NCBI RefSeq assembly: GCF_007990545.2
Contig: NZ_AP019829.2
Coordinates: forward strand, 682,001-746,000
Direction of reading: 5' to 3'
Source of the DNA: Leptotrichia wadei
GTDB lineage: Bacteria; Fusobacteriota; Fusobacteriia; Fusobacteriales; Leptotrichiaceae
Length of the DNA: 64,000 nt
A program made the translations under genes and the position numbers. Below the pieces are notes generated by a model. That model was not told the DNA's origin, searched no databases, and worked only from the letters and a program-made list of their open reading frames with translations. This document shows, in pieces, positions 16,410-25,196 of the stretch (position 1 is the first letter of the stretch; the number at the start of each line of letters is the position of its first letter).

Positions 16410-17279
16410 ATGAAACAATATTTGGATATGGTCAAGTATGTACTTGACAATGGAGTGAAAAAGGAAAACAGGACAGGAGTTGACACAATTTCAACTTTTG
16501 CTTATTCATATAAAGTAGATTTGAGCAAAGGGTATCCACTTTTGACAACTAAAAAAATGTATTTTAATTCAATGCTGCATGAGTTGTTCTGGTATTTGTC
16601 GGGGGAAGAGCATATTAAGAATTTACGAAAAAAGACAAAAATATGGGATGCGTGGGCAGATGAAGAAGGAAGGCTTGAAACTGCTTACGGAAGATTTTGG
16701 AGAAGATATCCAGTTCCAGAAATTGCTTTGGGTGGAGAAGTGTTTGCAGATGAGAATAATCCTTGGACAACGAGAGAAGAAAATGGACAATTGGTATTTG
16801 ATCAAATTCAATATGTAATTGATACTTTAAAGGAAATGAAAACCAATCCTAATCATAAAAATGGAAGAAGAATGATTGTAATTGCTTGGAATCCAGGAAA
16901 TGCGACAATAAGTAAGTTGCCGCCGTGTCATTATACTTTTGCATTCAATGTTTTAGGAAATAAATTGAATTGCCATTTGACTCAGAGAAGTGGAGACATT
17001 GCACTTGGAATACCCTTTAATCTGGCTTGCTATTCGTTGCTTACAATGATGATTGCAAAAGAGTGCGGTTATGAAGTTGGAGAATTTGCTCATACAATAA
17101 TAGATGCTCATATTTATGAAAATCATATTGAAGGATTGAAGGAGCAGCTGACAAGAAAACCGCTAAAACTTGCCAAAATTAAGATTGCAGATAAGCCGTT
17201 TAATGAATTGACATTTGAGGATATTACGCTTGAAGATTACGAAAGTTATCCAGTTATTAAATTTGAAGTTGCAGTTTAA
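16410..17279 (+). CDS. thyA: Thymidylate synthase
   Basis: The 289-residue ThyA shows the folate/dUMP pocket motif RTGVDTISTFAYSYKVDLSK near the N-terminus, the catalytic cysteine in KLPPCHYTFAF, and QRSGDIALGIPFN then DAHIYENH. It converts dUMP to dTMP using methylene-tetrahydrofolate and yields dihydrofolate. The dihydrofolate reductase gene folA follows 85 bases later, which recycles that product. A GGAGAGAG site precedes the ATG. Confidence 0.97.
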   Translation: MKQYLDMVKYVLDNGVKKENRTGVDTISTFAYSYKVDLSKGYPLLTTKKMYFNSMLHELFWYLSGEEHIKNLRKKTKIWDAWADEEGRLETAYGRFWRRYPVPEIALGGEVFADENNPWTTREENGQLVFDQIQYVIDTLKEMKTNPNHKNGRRMIVIAWNPGNATISKLPPCHYTFAFNVLGNKLNCHLTQRSGDIALGIPFNLACYSLLTMMIAKECGYEVGEFAHTIIDAHIYENHIEGLKEQLTRKPLKLAKIKIADKPFNELTFEDITLEDYESYPVIKFEVAV

Positions 17280-17364
17280 AAGAATGATTTTAAATTGTGC
17301 ATTATTAGTTAGAAATTTGTGATTCAAATAATTGAATGAATAAAAAAATAAAAAAGGAGCTATG

Positions 17365-17883
17365 ATGTTTAGTTTAATAGTTGCTATTGGGAAAAATAAT
17401 GAAATTGGAAAAAATAATCAGCTTTTGTGGCATATTCCTGAAGATTTGAAAAACTTTAAGAAAATAACGACAGGAAAGACGGTTATTATGGGAAGAAATA
17501 CTTATAAAAGTATAGGTAGAGCTTTACCGAATCGAACAAATATAGTTTTATCTAGGAATTTTTTGGAAACAGATGAAAAAGTTAAAGAAGATAAAAAAAA
17601 ATATGAAAACGAAACTACAAAGCTAGAATTTTTTAATGATTTTCAGAAGGTTATTGAAAAATATAAAGATTTACCAGAGGAGATTTTTATTATTGGGGGA
17701 GGCGAGATTTATAAAAAATCGCTTGAACTTGGGATTGTGAAGAGAATTTATATGAGTCGTGTTGATTTTTCTGATGATGAGGCAGATGCTTATTTTCCAG
17801 AAATAGATTGGGGAAAATGGGTAACTTTGACAGAGGAAAATTATGATGGCTGGAAGTTTTGTATTTATGAAAAAATAAAATAA
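17365..17883 (+). CDS. folA: Dihydrofolate reductase
   Basis: The 172-residue reductase has the opening MFSLIVAIGKNNEIGKNNQLLWHIPEDLKNFK cut into typical pieces: VAIGKNNEIG, the LLWHIPEDLK substrate loop with its acidic residue, TVIMGRNTYKSIG, and the NADPH-binding IIGGGEIYKKSL. It reduces dihydrofolate produced by ThyA. Two tandem ATGs occur at 17362 and 17365; the second has better spacing from AAGGAG. A TetR-type gene follows after 21 bases. Confidence 0.95.
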   Translation: MFSLIVAIGKNNEIGKNNQLLWHIPEDLKNFKKITTGKTVIMGRNTYKSIGRALPNRTNIVLSRNFLETDEKVKEDKKKYENETTKLEFFNDFQKVIEKYKDLPEEIFIIGGGEIYKKSLELGIVKRIYMSRVDFSDDEADAYFPEIDWGKWVTLTEENYDGWKFCIYEKIK

Positions 17884-17904
17884 ATATCTAAAGAGGAGAA
17901 GACA

Positions 17905-18465
17905 ATGCCTAGGCTTAAATTCACAAAAGAAATAGTAGTTGAGGCTGGATATGAATTAATGAAAAAGGAAGGCTTTCAAAATGTGAGTGTCAGAAAAATT
18001 GCAAATTATTTAAAATGTTCCACGGCACCAATTTATTTTAATTTTAGAACGGTTGATGAATTAAAGGAAGAAATTATAAATATGTGCAAGGAAAAATTAA
18101 AAAAATATCTTTACGGAGATTATTCAGAAAGAAAAATTTTAAGTGGAGCTATTGGATTTGTAATTTTTGCTAGAGAAGAAAAGGAATTATTTAGAACAAT
18201 TTTTCTTGATACTACTGAAAGATTTGAAAAACTTTATGAAATGACGCTTAATGAGCTTTTAACAAAAGAGAATTTACATGAAAGTTTTCCAGCTTTGGAA
18301 AAGGAAGAAGCTAAAAAAGTTATAAATAAATTATGGTATTTTTTATTTGGATATGCAACTATGCTTTGTACAAGGCTTGATGAAGATTACAGAAAAAATG
18401 AAACAGATGAAGTCATAGAAAATAAAATATCAGAAATAGCAAAATATTTTCAGATGAAAATCTAA
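17905..18465 (+). CDS. TetR/AcrR-family transcriptional regulator
   Basis: The 186-residue regulator has an N-terminal TetR helix-turn-helix at about residues 6-52 (EAGYELMKKEGFQNVSVRKI then CSTAPIYFNFRTVDELKEE). The alpha-helical ligand-binding domain has Cys, Phe and Trp residues (WYFLFGYATMLCTRL). Ligand and operator are unknown. It lies 28 bases upstream of a DUF374 acyltransferase, so it may control membrane-lipid or transport genes, but that is only positional. The start codon follows an AGAGGAGAAG ribosome-binding site. Confidence 0.88.
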   Translation: MPRLKFTKEIVVEAGYELMKKEGFQNVSVRKIANYLKCSTAPIYFNFRTVDELKEEIINMCKEKLKKYLYGDYSERKILSGAIGFVIFAREEKELFRTIFLDTTERFEKLYEMTLNELLTKENLHESFPALEKEEAKKVINKLWYFLFGYATMLCTRLDEDYRKNETDEVIENKISEIAKYFQMKI

Positions 18466-18493
18466 AAAAATAGTAAAACAAATGGGAGAAAAA

Positions 18494-19174
18494 ATGAAAA
18501 GATATAAATTTTTAGGGGCGTTTCTTCATTTTATATACAGAATGCTTAGTTTTATGACTAGAAGGGAATATTTTTTTGCAGATGGAGTGGAAATGAATAA
18601 TCCAAATATCGTTGTTTTTTGGCATAGAAAAATTTTTACAGTTTGTAGTGCTACACGGATTATTAAAAAAAAAGCTTCCATCGTAAGTGCATCAAAGGAT
18701 GGAGAAATATTGGCAGAATTGCTTAGAAGAGAAGGAAATGAGCTAATTCGTGGATCTTCAAACAAAGATAATATAAAAAGTTTAAAAGAAGCTATGAAAT
18801 ATGCTAAAAAAAAATATACTCTTGGTATTGCAATAGATGGTCCAGCAGGACCTATTTTTGAGCCAAAGTCTGGTGCAATCTTTATAGCAAAAAAAACAGG
18901 AATGCCAATTGTACCAGTTAGCTCCTATTGCAGTAAAAAGTGGATTTTTAAGAACATGTGGGATAAACTTGAAATACCAATGCCATTTTCAAGGTGTGTT
19001 CATTATGTTGCAGAGCCGTTTTACTTGACTCGGGAAAGTTCTATGGAGGAATCAATAGAATTGGTTAAAGAGAGAATACACGAAGCTGGGTACAAAGCAT
19101 TTGAGATTTATAATAAAAAATATAATAAAAATAAAAAAATTGAATTTAACGAAGAAAGTTTTGGAAAAGAATAA
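18494..19174 (+). CDS. DUF374 lysophospholipid acyltransferase-family protein
   Basis: The 226-residue protein has a hydrophobic N-terminal segment (FLGAFLHFIYRMLSF). Next comes the DUF374 pattern of an HxxxD-like acyltransferase box variant, VVFWHRKIF, then IVSASKDGEILAELL, GNELIRGSSNKDN, AIDGPAGPIFEPKSG and TGMPIVPVSSY. This family transfers acyl chains to lipid A or lysophospholipid acceptors at the inner membrane. The exact acceptor is not deducible. The ATG at 18494 follows GGGAG; an in-frame ATG at 18482 has no site. It is 38 bases upstream of metG. Confidence 0.82.
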   Translation: MKRYKFLGAFLHFIYRMLSFMTRREYFFADGVEMNNPNIVVFWHRKIFTVCSATRIIKKKASIVSASKDGEILAELLRREGNELIRGSSNKDNIKSLKEAMKYAKKKYTLGIAIDGPAGPIFEPKSGAIFIAKKTGMPIVPVSSYCSKKWIFKNMWDKLEIPMPFSRCVHYVAEPFYLTRESSMEESIELVKERIHEAGYKAFEIYNKKYNKNKKIEFNEESFGKE

Positions 19175-19212
19175 AATATAAATATTTTTATAATTATAAG
19201 GAGGAATAAAAT

Positions 19213-21114
19213 ATGTCAAAATCGTTTTATATAACAACGCCAATCTATTACCCTAATGCGGCACCGCATGTGGGAACAGCTTATACAACAATAATTTGTG
19301 ATATGGTAGCGAGATATAAAAGATTAGCAGGATATGATGTTAAGTTTTTGACTGGAGTAGACGAGCACGGACAAAAAATTCAAGAAGCAGCAGAAAAAAA
19401 TGGATATACACCTCAACAATGGGTTGACAAAATGTCATTAAATTTTACAACTTTATGGGAAAAATTAAATATTTCAAATACTGATTTTATGAGAACTACT
19501 CAAGAAAGGCACATTAACAGTGTTAGGGAAATTGTAAAAAGAGTTAATGATAATGGAGATATTTACAAAGGTGAATACTGGGGTAAATATTGTGTTTCAG
19601 AAGAAACTTTTGTTCCTGAAAATCAATTAGTTGATGGCAAGTATATGGGAAAGGAAGTTATTGATGTAAAGGAAATTTCATATTTCTTCAGATTGTCAAA
19701 ATATGAAGATGCATTATTAAAATATATTGAAGAAAATCCTGAATTTATTAAGCCGGAAGGTAAAAAAAATGAAGTAGTTGCATTCATAAAACAAGGACTT
19801 CAAGATTTGTCCATTTCAAGAACAACTTTTGACTGGGGAATACCATTAGAGCTGGAAGAGGGACATGTAATTTATGTTTGGTTTGACGCTTTGACAAATT
19901 ATTTGACTGGAGCGGGATTTGCTAAAGATCCTGAAGAGTTTGCAAATATTTGGACAAATGGTACTGTAAATCATGTTGTTGGGAAGGATATTTTAAGATT
20001 TCATGCTATTATTTGGCCTGCTATGCTTATGTCAGCTGGAATAAAATTGCCTGATACGGTTGCAGCACATGGGTGGTGGACTGTTGAAGGAGAAAAGATG
20101 TCTAAATCGCTTGGAAATGTTGTTAATCCTGAAGAAGAAGTGGAAAAATATGGACTTGATGCTTTTAGATATTATTTGATGAGGGAGGCGACTTTTGGAC
20201 AGGATGCAGATTATTCTAAAAAGGCAATGGTTCAGAGAATAAATGCTGATCTTGCAAATGATTTAGGGAATTTACTTAATAGAACGATTGGAATGCAAAA
20301 AAAATATTTTAATTCAAAAGTTATGTTAAATGAAGTTGAAGAAAATTTTGATGTGGAAATTAAAGAGCTTTGGGAAAATGTATTAATTGACTTGGATAAA
20401 CATATAAATAATTATCAATTTTCTGAAGCATTAAAAGATATTTGGAAATTTATTTCAAGAATGAATAAATATATTGATGAATGTGAACCTTGGAAACTTT
20501 CAAAAGATGAAAATCAAAAGGATAGATTGTCAACAGTTATGTACAATTTAGTAGATTCACTTTATAAGATTGCAGTGATAATTTCACCATTTATGCCTGA
20601 AACTGCACAAAAGATGATAAGTCAATTGGGACTTGACAAAGATGTTACTAAATTACATTTAGATGATGTTAGAGAATGGAAGAGTTATCCTGTTGGAAAT
20701 AAATTAGGTGAGGCGATTCCATTATTTCCTAGAATTGAATTTGAAGAAGATCCTAAAAAAGAATATAATGAAGATTTAAAAATTGAAAATCCAATTACGA
20801 TAGATGATTTTAACAGAATTGAAATAAAAGTTGTTCAAATTGAAAAAGTGGAGAAAATTGAAAATGCAGATAAACTGTTAAAATTCATTGTAAATACAGG
20901 AAAAGAAAAAAGACAGATTATTTCAGGAATTGCAAAATGGTATCCAAACATGCAGGAGTTAATTGGTAAAAAAGTTCAGGCTGTGTTAAACTTAAAACCA
21001 GTTGAACTAAAAGGGGAACTTTCACAAGGAATGCTTTTAACAACAACAGAAAAGAAAAAAACTAAACTAGTAATTATAAATGATGAGATAAAAGTTGGAA
21101 CAACTGTAAAATAG
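19213..21114 (+). CDS. metG: Methionyl-tRNA synthetase
   Basis: The 633-residue class-I synthetase has the HIGH-type motif PNAAPHVGTAY, the KMSKS loop GEKMSKSLGNVV, the anticodon-binding helical domain and a C-terminal EMAP/Trbp111-like tRNA-binding domain (IEIKVVQIEKVEKIENADKL onward). The connective-peptide region has only one Cys (YWGKYCVSEETF), so it is of the type without structural zinc. It charges tRNA-Met and initiator tRNA. A strong AAGGAGG site lies before the ATG. Confidence 0.97.
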   Translation: MSKSFYITTPIYYPNAAPHVGTAYTTIICDMVARYKRLAGYDVKFLTGVDEHGQKIQEAAEKNGYTPQQWVDKMSLNFTTLWEKLNISNTDFMRTTQERHINSVREIVKRVNDNGDIYKGEYWGKYCVSEETFVPENQLVDGKYMGKEVIDVKEISYFFRLSKYEDALLKYIEENPEFIKPEGKKNEVVAFIKQGLQDLSISRTTFDWGIPLELEEGHVIYVWFDALTNYLTGAGFAKDPEEFANIWTNGTVNHVVGKDILRFHAIIWPAMLMSAGIKLPDTVAAHGWWTVEGEKMSKSLGNVVNPEEEVEKYGLDAFRYYLMREATFGQDADYSKKAMVQRINADLANDLGNLLNRTIGMQKKYFNSKVMLNEVEENFDVEIKELWENVLIDLDKHINNYQFSEALKDIWKFISRMNKYIDECEPWKLSKDENQKDRLSTVMYNLVDSLYKIAVIISPFMPETAQKMISQLGLDKDVTKLHLDDVREWKSYPVGNKLGEAIPLFPRIEFEEDPKKEYNEDLKIENPITIDDFNRIEIKVVQIEKVEKIENADKLLKFIVNTGKEKRQIISGIAKWYPNMQELIGKKVQAVLNLKPVELKGELSQGMLLTTTEKKKTKLVIINDEIKVGTTVK

Positions 21115-21293
21115 ATAGTTTTAAATTAATTGAAATAATAATTTATTTTAAATGACAGAGTTATTGCAATTTATATTTTGTAATCAGTATTAACTCTTTA
21201 TTATCAATAAATAGAAAAAATAGTGAAGCACAAGAAAAGAAAAAGGGAAAAAGTGGGGGTAATTTTTTAACGAATAGGAAATGTGATAAAAAT

Positions 21294-22685
21294 ATGAAAA
21301 GATGTATATATATATTATTTGTGTTATTATTTTTAGCATCTTGCTCGAAAACCGATGCTGGTTATGATGCACTTGAAAAAGGGCTTATTGGAATTTTAGA
21401 AAAAAAAGACTATGAGTATATAATGAAGAATATCAATGAAGCAGCAAAGGAAGGAAATGAAGATGTATATGGACTTGCCTATACTTACCTTGCTGAAAAT
21501 GGAAGTATGTTTTTTAATAAATATATGAAAAAGAGTAAAGGAATTGCTGAATATTATCAGGCTCTTTTATTACAGCAAACCAATGGAGATGAACTTCAAA
21601 TTCTAGATCTTTTGGAAAGTTCAGCAAAACAGGGGAATATAAAGGCATATTATATGATTGGAAATATATATGAAAACAAGCTGCAGTTTACAAAGGCGCA
21701 AGAATACTTGAAAAAGGGCAGAGATGCTGGAGAAATTTATTCACTTTATTCTTACGAATATAATAAGAAGTTAATGAAATTTTATAAACGGATAGAAGAG
21801 CTTAATCAGAAATTAAATGATGGAACAATTACAATAGAGGAAAAAAAGGAGCTTGGAACTTTAGTTTTGGAAAAAGTTTCAAATCCAGAAAAAGCTTACG
21901 ATATTTTAAAGGATTTTCTGTCTGAAAATTATTCTCCTGCACTTTATGCAAAGGCAAAATTATTGGAAAATGATGATAAGGAAGAAGAAGCTGTGCAAAT
22001 TTATAATCAAATATTTACACAGAATAAATATTATTTGGCAGCATTTGAACTGGCTTCACGGCTTGTAAAAGATCAAAAGAATTATAATTTGGCATTGAAA
22101 ATATTAGATGATACAAACTCTGATGAAGTTCTTATTTTGGGATATAAAGGATTTATTTATGAAAACCTGAAGGATTTTTCAAAAGCTGAAGAATTTTATC
22201 AAAAGGCTGCAGATAAAGATGACATTGATGCAATGAACTATCTTGGTCGTTTATATGAAACTCAGAAAGAAATGAAAAAGGCTAAAAATATTTATAACAA
22301 AGCATATATGCTAGGTTCAATTTCAGCTGGATATAAACTTGCCTATATTCTTGAAGATGAAGAAAAAGAAAAAAATCCTGTAGATAATAATGACAATGAA
22401 CCAGCAAAACGAAATAAGGAAGCTAAAAAAATACTTGAAAGACTTGCAAATAGTGGAGATGACTATTCGATGGTAGATTTAAGCCTTTATTATCCTGAAA
22501 ATGATAGAATGGTCAGAATTTTGAATCTGGAAGCAGCTGCAAAGCTGAATACAACTGCATTTTACAATTTAGGAGTTTATTATTATAACAAAAAAAATAA
22601 AGATAAGGCAAAATTTTATTTTAAAGTTGCTAAAGAAAATGGATATGATATTGGAGATGTCTTTAGTGCTTATATAGCCGAGTAG
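21294..22685 (+). CDS. Lipoprotein with Sel1/TPR-type repeats
   Basis: The 463-residue protein begins with a lipoprotein signal (LFVLLFLASCSK, Cys near 17). It then consists of helical repeats of about 34-36 residues with TPR/Sel1 character: IKAYYMIGNIYENKLQFTKA, IDAMNYLGRLYETQKEMKKA, LNTTAFYNLGVYYYNKKNKD. Such repeats mediate protein contacts, and the lipid anchor puts it at the periplasmic face of a membrane. No enzyme motif is present and the partner is unknown. It follows metG after 179 bases and is probably transcribed separately. Confidence 0.85.
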   Translation: MKRCIYILFVLLFLASCSKTDAGYDALEKGLIGILEKKDYEYIMKNINEAAKEGNEDVYGLAYTYLAENGSMFFNKYMKKSKGIAEYYQALLLQQTNGDELQILDLLESSAKQGNIKAYYMIGNIYENKLQFTKAQEYLKKGRDAGEIYSLYSYEYNKKLMKFYKRIEELNQKLNDGTITIEEKKELGTLVLEKVSNPEKAYDILKDFLSENYSPALYAKAKLLENDDKEEEAVQIYNQIFTQNKYYLAAFELASRLVKDQKNYNLALKILDDTNSDEVLILGYKGFIYENLKDFSKAEEFYQKAADKDDIDAMNYLGRLYETQKEMKKAKNIYNKAYMLGSISAGYKLAYILEDEEKEKNPVDNNDNEPAKRNKEAKKILERLANSGDDYSMVDLSLYYPENDRMVRILNLEAAAKLNTTAFYNLGVYYYNKKNKDKAKFYFKVAKENGYDIGDVFSAYIAE

Positions 22686-22803
22686 CAATATTTAAGTTTT
22701 TATGTACAAAAATAAATGTTTTCATGGAAAATTCTAATAGATATGATGTATAATTACTAAATTATTATAATAATAAAATTTACGAAAAGGAGAAAACTTT
22801 AAA

Positions 22804-23298
22804 ATGAAAAAGATAATTTTAATGATATCGATGCTTTTATTATTTGTAGTATCGTGTGGAACAAAGGAATTTAGTGTTGATGTGGATGGAAAAGGGAAAG
22901 TTCCTGACTTTGAATTGAAGGATCTTAATGGTAAAAGTGCTAATCTTGGTAAAATTATGAAAAATGGGAAAAAGACTTTGTTTATTATAGCTGCTGAATG
23001 GTGCCCTCATTGCAAGGAAGAATTGCCTGAAGTTCAAAAATTTTATGATGCAAATAAAGATAAAGTAAATGTGATTGTAGTATTTACAAATAATAATACT
23101 AATCTTGGGAAAACTCAAACTTATGTAAAGGATAATGAATATACTTTCCCAGCATATTATGATGAAGATGGAACAGTTACACGTGGATTTGCAGTTGATG
23201 GATTTCCGTTTAACTTAAAAATAAACAATGGAAAAGTTGATGAAAAACTTGAATTGCCAGTTGACTTTGACTCATTGACAGCTTCTTTTGGAAAATAG
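22804..23298 (+). CDS. TlpA-like thioredoxin-fold lipoprotein
   Basis: The 164-residue protein has a lipoprotein signal (LLLFVVSCGT) and a thioredoxin fold with the active site EWCPHCKEELPE (Cys-Pro-His-Cys). The cis-Pro region is VDGFPFNLKI. This is the redoxin/TlpA type of membrane-tethered thiol-disulfide reductase acting outside the cytoplasm, for example on cytochromes or damaged cysteines; the target is unknown. A TATAAT box lies near 22751. IS copy 2 is inserted about 30 bases after its stop. Confidence 0.9.
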   Translation: MKKIILMISMLLLFVVSCGTKEFSVDVDGKGKVPDFELKDLNGKSANLGKIMKNGKKTLFIIAAEWCPHCKEELPEVQKFYDANKDKVNVIVVFTNNNTNLGKTQTYVKDNEYTFPAYYDEDGTVTRGFAVDGFPFNLKINNGKVDEKLELPVDFDSLTASFGK

Positions 23299-23394
23299 TT
23301 TTATTTTAAGGTTATTACGTTCAAGATTAAAAAAGATAGCAAGAAGTCTCCGACTTCTATAAGTGGGAGATGAATTGCTTTTTTTGTAAAAAAA

Positions 23395-23423
23395 TTGAAA
23401 AAAGGATATGTCTATGATACAAT
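23395..23423 (+). promoter_or_regulatory. Promoter retained in IS copy 2, now driving tnpB directly
   Basis: TTGAAA and TACAAT are separated by 17 bases, at the position equivalent to the tnpA promoter of copy 1. With tnpA gone it lies about 68 bases before the tnpB start. Confidence 0.55.
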
Positions 23424-23476
23424 TTTTGTGTAAAATATTGAAGAGAAGTCATTAAAAATAATATTCAAAATCAAAA
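23415..23476 (+). pseudogene. tnpA: tnpA scar in IS copy 2
   Basis: Short pieces match copy 1: an early tnpA segment around GAAGAGAAGTCATTAA and the last codons around ATTCAAAATCAAAAGGAGG. Nearly all of the roughly 400-base gene is missing, including the codons for the HUH motif and the catalytic tyrosine. The tnpB ribosome-binding site is kept. Confidence 0.85.
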
Positions 23477-23490
23477 GGAGGTGTAATTTT

Positions 23491-24588
23491 ATGAAATATA
23501 ATTTAGCATTCAAATACAGAATTTATCCAAATAAAGAGCAGGAATTATTGATAAACAAGACTTTTGGATGTGTTCGTTTTATTTACAATACAATTTTGTA
23601 TACTGCGAATAAAATTTATGAAGAAACTGGAAAAAATAAAATAATTACACCTGCCAGTTTGAAAAGTGAAAATCAATTTTTAAAAGAAGTGGACAGTCTA
23701 GCACTTTCAAATGCTCAATTAAATGTAAGACGATCGTTTACGAATTTTTTTCATAAGAGAGCGAAGTTTCCAAAGTTCAAATCTAAAAAGACTAGTGTTA
23801 AAAGTTATACGACAAATTGTGTGAACAATTCGATACGAATTGAAGAAAACAAATATTTAGTTTTGCCAAAATTGAAAAAAGTGAAATTGAAATATCATAG
23901 AGAAATACCAAAGAATTATAGAATAAAGTCGGTAACATTGACAAACAGTAATGGAAATTACTATGTTTCTATTTTGACAGAATTTGAAAAAGAAATTCAA
24001 AAAATGCCAAGTAGTGATAAAGTAATTGGACTTGATTTTTCAATGTCTGAATTATTTGTCAGTTCTGAAAATCAAAGGGCTGATTATCCAAAATATTTTA
24101 AGATGTTGGAAGAAAAATTAAAGAAATTACAAAAATCATTGTCAAGAAAAGTAAAATTTTCTAAAAATTGGTATAAACAAAAAGAAAAAATATCAAAATT
24201 GTATGAGTATATCAAAAATTGTCGAAGAGATTTTTTACATAAATTATCAAAAAAATTATCTGAAGCGTATAATGCTGTGGTTGTTGAGGATTTGAATATG
24301 AAAGGGATGAGTCAGGCATTAAATTTTGGTAAACGTGTAGGAGATAATGGATGGGGAATGCTTTTGAGGATGGTTGGGTATAAACTGATGTTTTTAGGAA
24401 AGCAATTTTTGAAGATAGATAAGTGGTTTCCATCGTCGAAAACTTGTAGTAAATGTGGAAATGTTAAAGAGAAACTGAAATTATCAGAAAGAAGTTATAA
24501 ATGTGAGTGCTGTGGGATTGAAATTGATAGAGATTACAATGCAGCATTGAATATAAAAGACATTGGAAAATTGATGTTGGAATATTAG
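23491..24588 (+). CDS. tnpB: TnpB RNA-guided nuclease of IS copy 2
   Basis: The 365-residue TnpB is very similar to the copy-1 protein and equal in length. It has RuvC residues Asp182 (VIGLDFSMSE), Glu266 (VVVEDLNMKGMS) and the terminal Asp in DRDYNAALNI, plus the Cys4 zinc ribbon (KTCSKCGN and KCECCG). Many scattered substitutions separate it from copy 1 (for example NDIKSY against TSVKSY), but the frame and active site are kept even though tnpA has been lost. That suggests either recent loss of tnpA or selection on TnpB itself. Confidence 0.95.
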   Translation: MKYNLAFKYRIYPNKEQELLINKTFGCVRFIYNTILYTANKIYEETGKNKIITPASLKSENQFLKEVDSLALSNAQLNVRRSFTNFFHKRAKFPKFKSKKTSVKSYTTNCVNNSIRIEENKYLVLPKLKKVKLKYHREIPKNYRIKSVTLTNSNGNYYVSILTEFEKEIQKMPSSDKVIGLDFSMSELFVSSENQRADYPKYFKMLEEKLKKLQKSLSRKVKFSKNWYKQKEKISKLYEYIKNCRRDFLHKLSKKLSEAYNAVVVEDLNMKGMSQALNFGKRVGDNGWGMLLRMVGYKLMFLGKQFLKIDKWFPSSKTCSKCGNVKEKLKLSERSYKCECCGIEIDRDYNAALNIKDIGKLMLEY

Positions 24589-24705
24589 GAAAATAAAAGA
24601 AGACAGGGTAGGAACTACACCCGAAGAGCTTGGTAAATATATTTGGCTAGCAAAAGCAGATACTTCCCAAGAAGCTCCCGCTTCTAAAAGCGGGAGTAGT
24701 TCACT
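24589..24705 (+). ncRNA. Putative omega (reRNA) scaffold region of IS copy 2
   Basis: The segment after tnpB is nearly the same as 7100-7213, including CGAAGAGCTTGG and the right-end hairpin. The loop of the first hairpin carries a small insertion (CTACACCC against CTACCC). The role as guide scaffold is inferred from TnpB systems in general. Confidence 0.5.
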
Positions 24706-24750
24706 AATAAGGGATTTTACAAAAATACTTTAAAATAAAAAATAAAAATC

Positions 24751-24779
24751 TTTACAAATACTAAAATATATGATAAAAT
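24751..24779 (+). promoter_or_regulatory. Promoter for rpsO
   Basis: TTTACA and TAAAAT are separated by 17 bases, about 85 bases upstream of the rpsO ATG. The resulting leader is long enough for S15 autoregulation, but I saw no defined structure. Confidence 0.5.
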
Positions 24780-24863
24780 AACACTTGAATTTAAATTTAT
24801 ACTATGAATATAAGTTTGCCGCTATATTCTTGGTTTAAATAATAAATATTAGGAGGAAATAAA

Positions 24864-25127
24864 ATGGCATTGAAACAAAAAAAAGAAATTATTGAAGCAT
24901 TTGGAAAAAATGCTCAAGATACAGGATCTGCAGAAGTTCAAGTTGCACTTCTTACAGATAGAATCAGTCATTTGACTGCTCATTTAAAAATACATCCTAA
25001 AGATATTCATTCAAGAGTAGGATTATTAAAAATGGTTGGTAAAAGAAGAAGATTATTAAACTATATTAAAAATAGAAATGTTGATGATTATAGATCATTA
25101 ATCGAAAAATTAGGAATCAGAAAATAG
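24864..25127 (+). CDS. rpsO: 30S ribosomal protein S15
   Basis: The 87-residue S15 has the family core [40 protein letters not shown] and a C-terminal LIEKLGIRK. It binds 16S rRNA early in assembly of the 30S platform. The length is standard. A strong AGGAGG site lies before the ATG, and a perfect terminator follows within 15 bases, so it is a single-gene transcript here. The usual neighbour pnp is not present. Confidence 0.97.
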   Translation: MALKQKKEIIEAFGKNAQDTGSAEVQVALLTDRISHLTAHLKIHPKDIHSRVGLLKMVGKRRRLLNYIKNRNVDDYRSLIEKLGIRK

Positions 25128-25137
25128 TAATTGAAGT

Positions 25138-25168
25138 AAAAGAGCGTATTTGTGTATGCTCTTTTTTT
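25138..25168 (+). terminator. Terminator after rpsO
   Basis: AAAGAGCGTA pairs with TATGCTCTTT across a TTTG loop and is followed by a T run. Confidence 0.85.
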
Positions 25169-25196
25169 AAAAATTTTAAGGAGTTCATGTAAATAG

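Larger units (their letters stand above)
23327..24706 (+). mobile_element. IS200/IS605-family element lacking tnpA (copy 2)
   Basis: Left end (hairpin at 23347-23370), promoter, tnpB and right end (hairpin at 24675-24696) align with copy 1. The tnpA gene is reduced to a scar of a few tens of bases (about 23415-23475). It is non-autonomous but has an intact tnpB. The left flank is GATTAA and the right flank begins AATAAGGG. Ends are placed to within about 5 bases. Confidence 0.9.
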
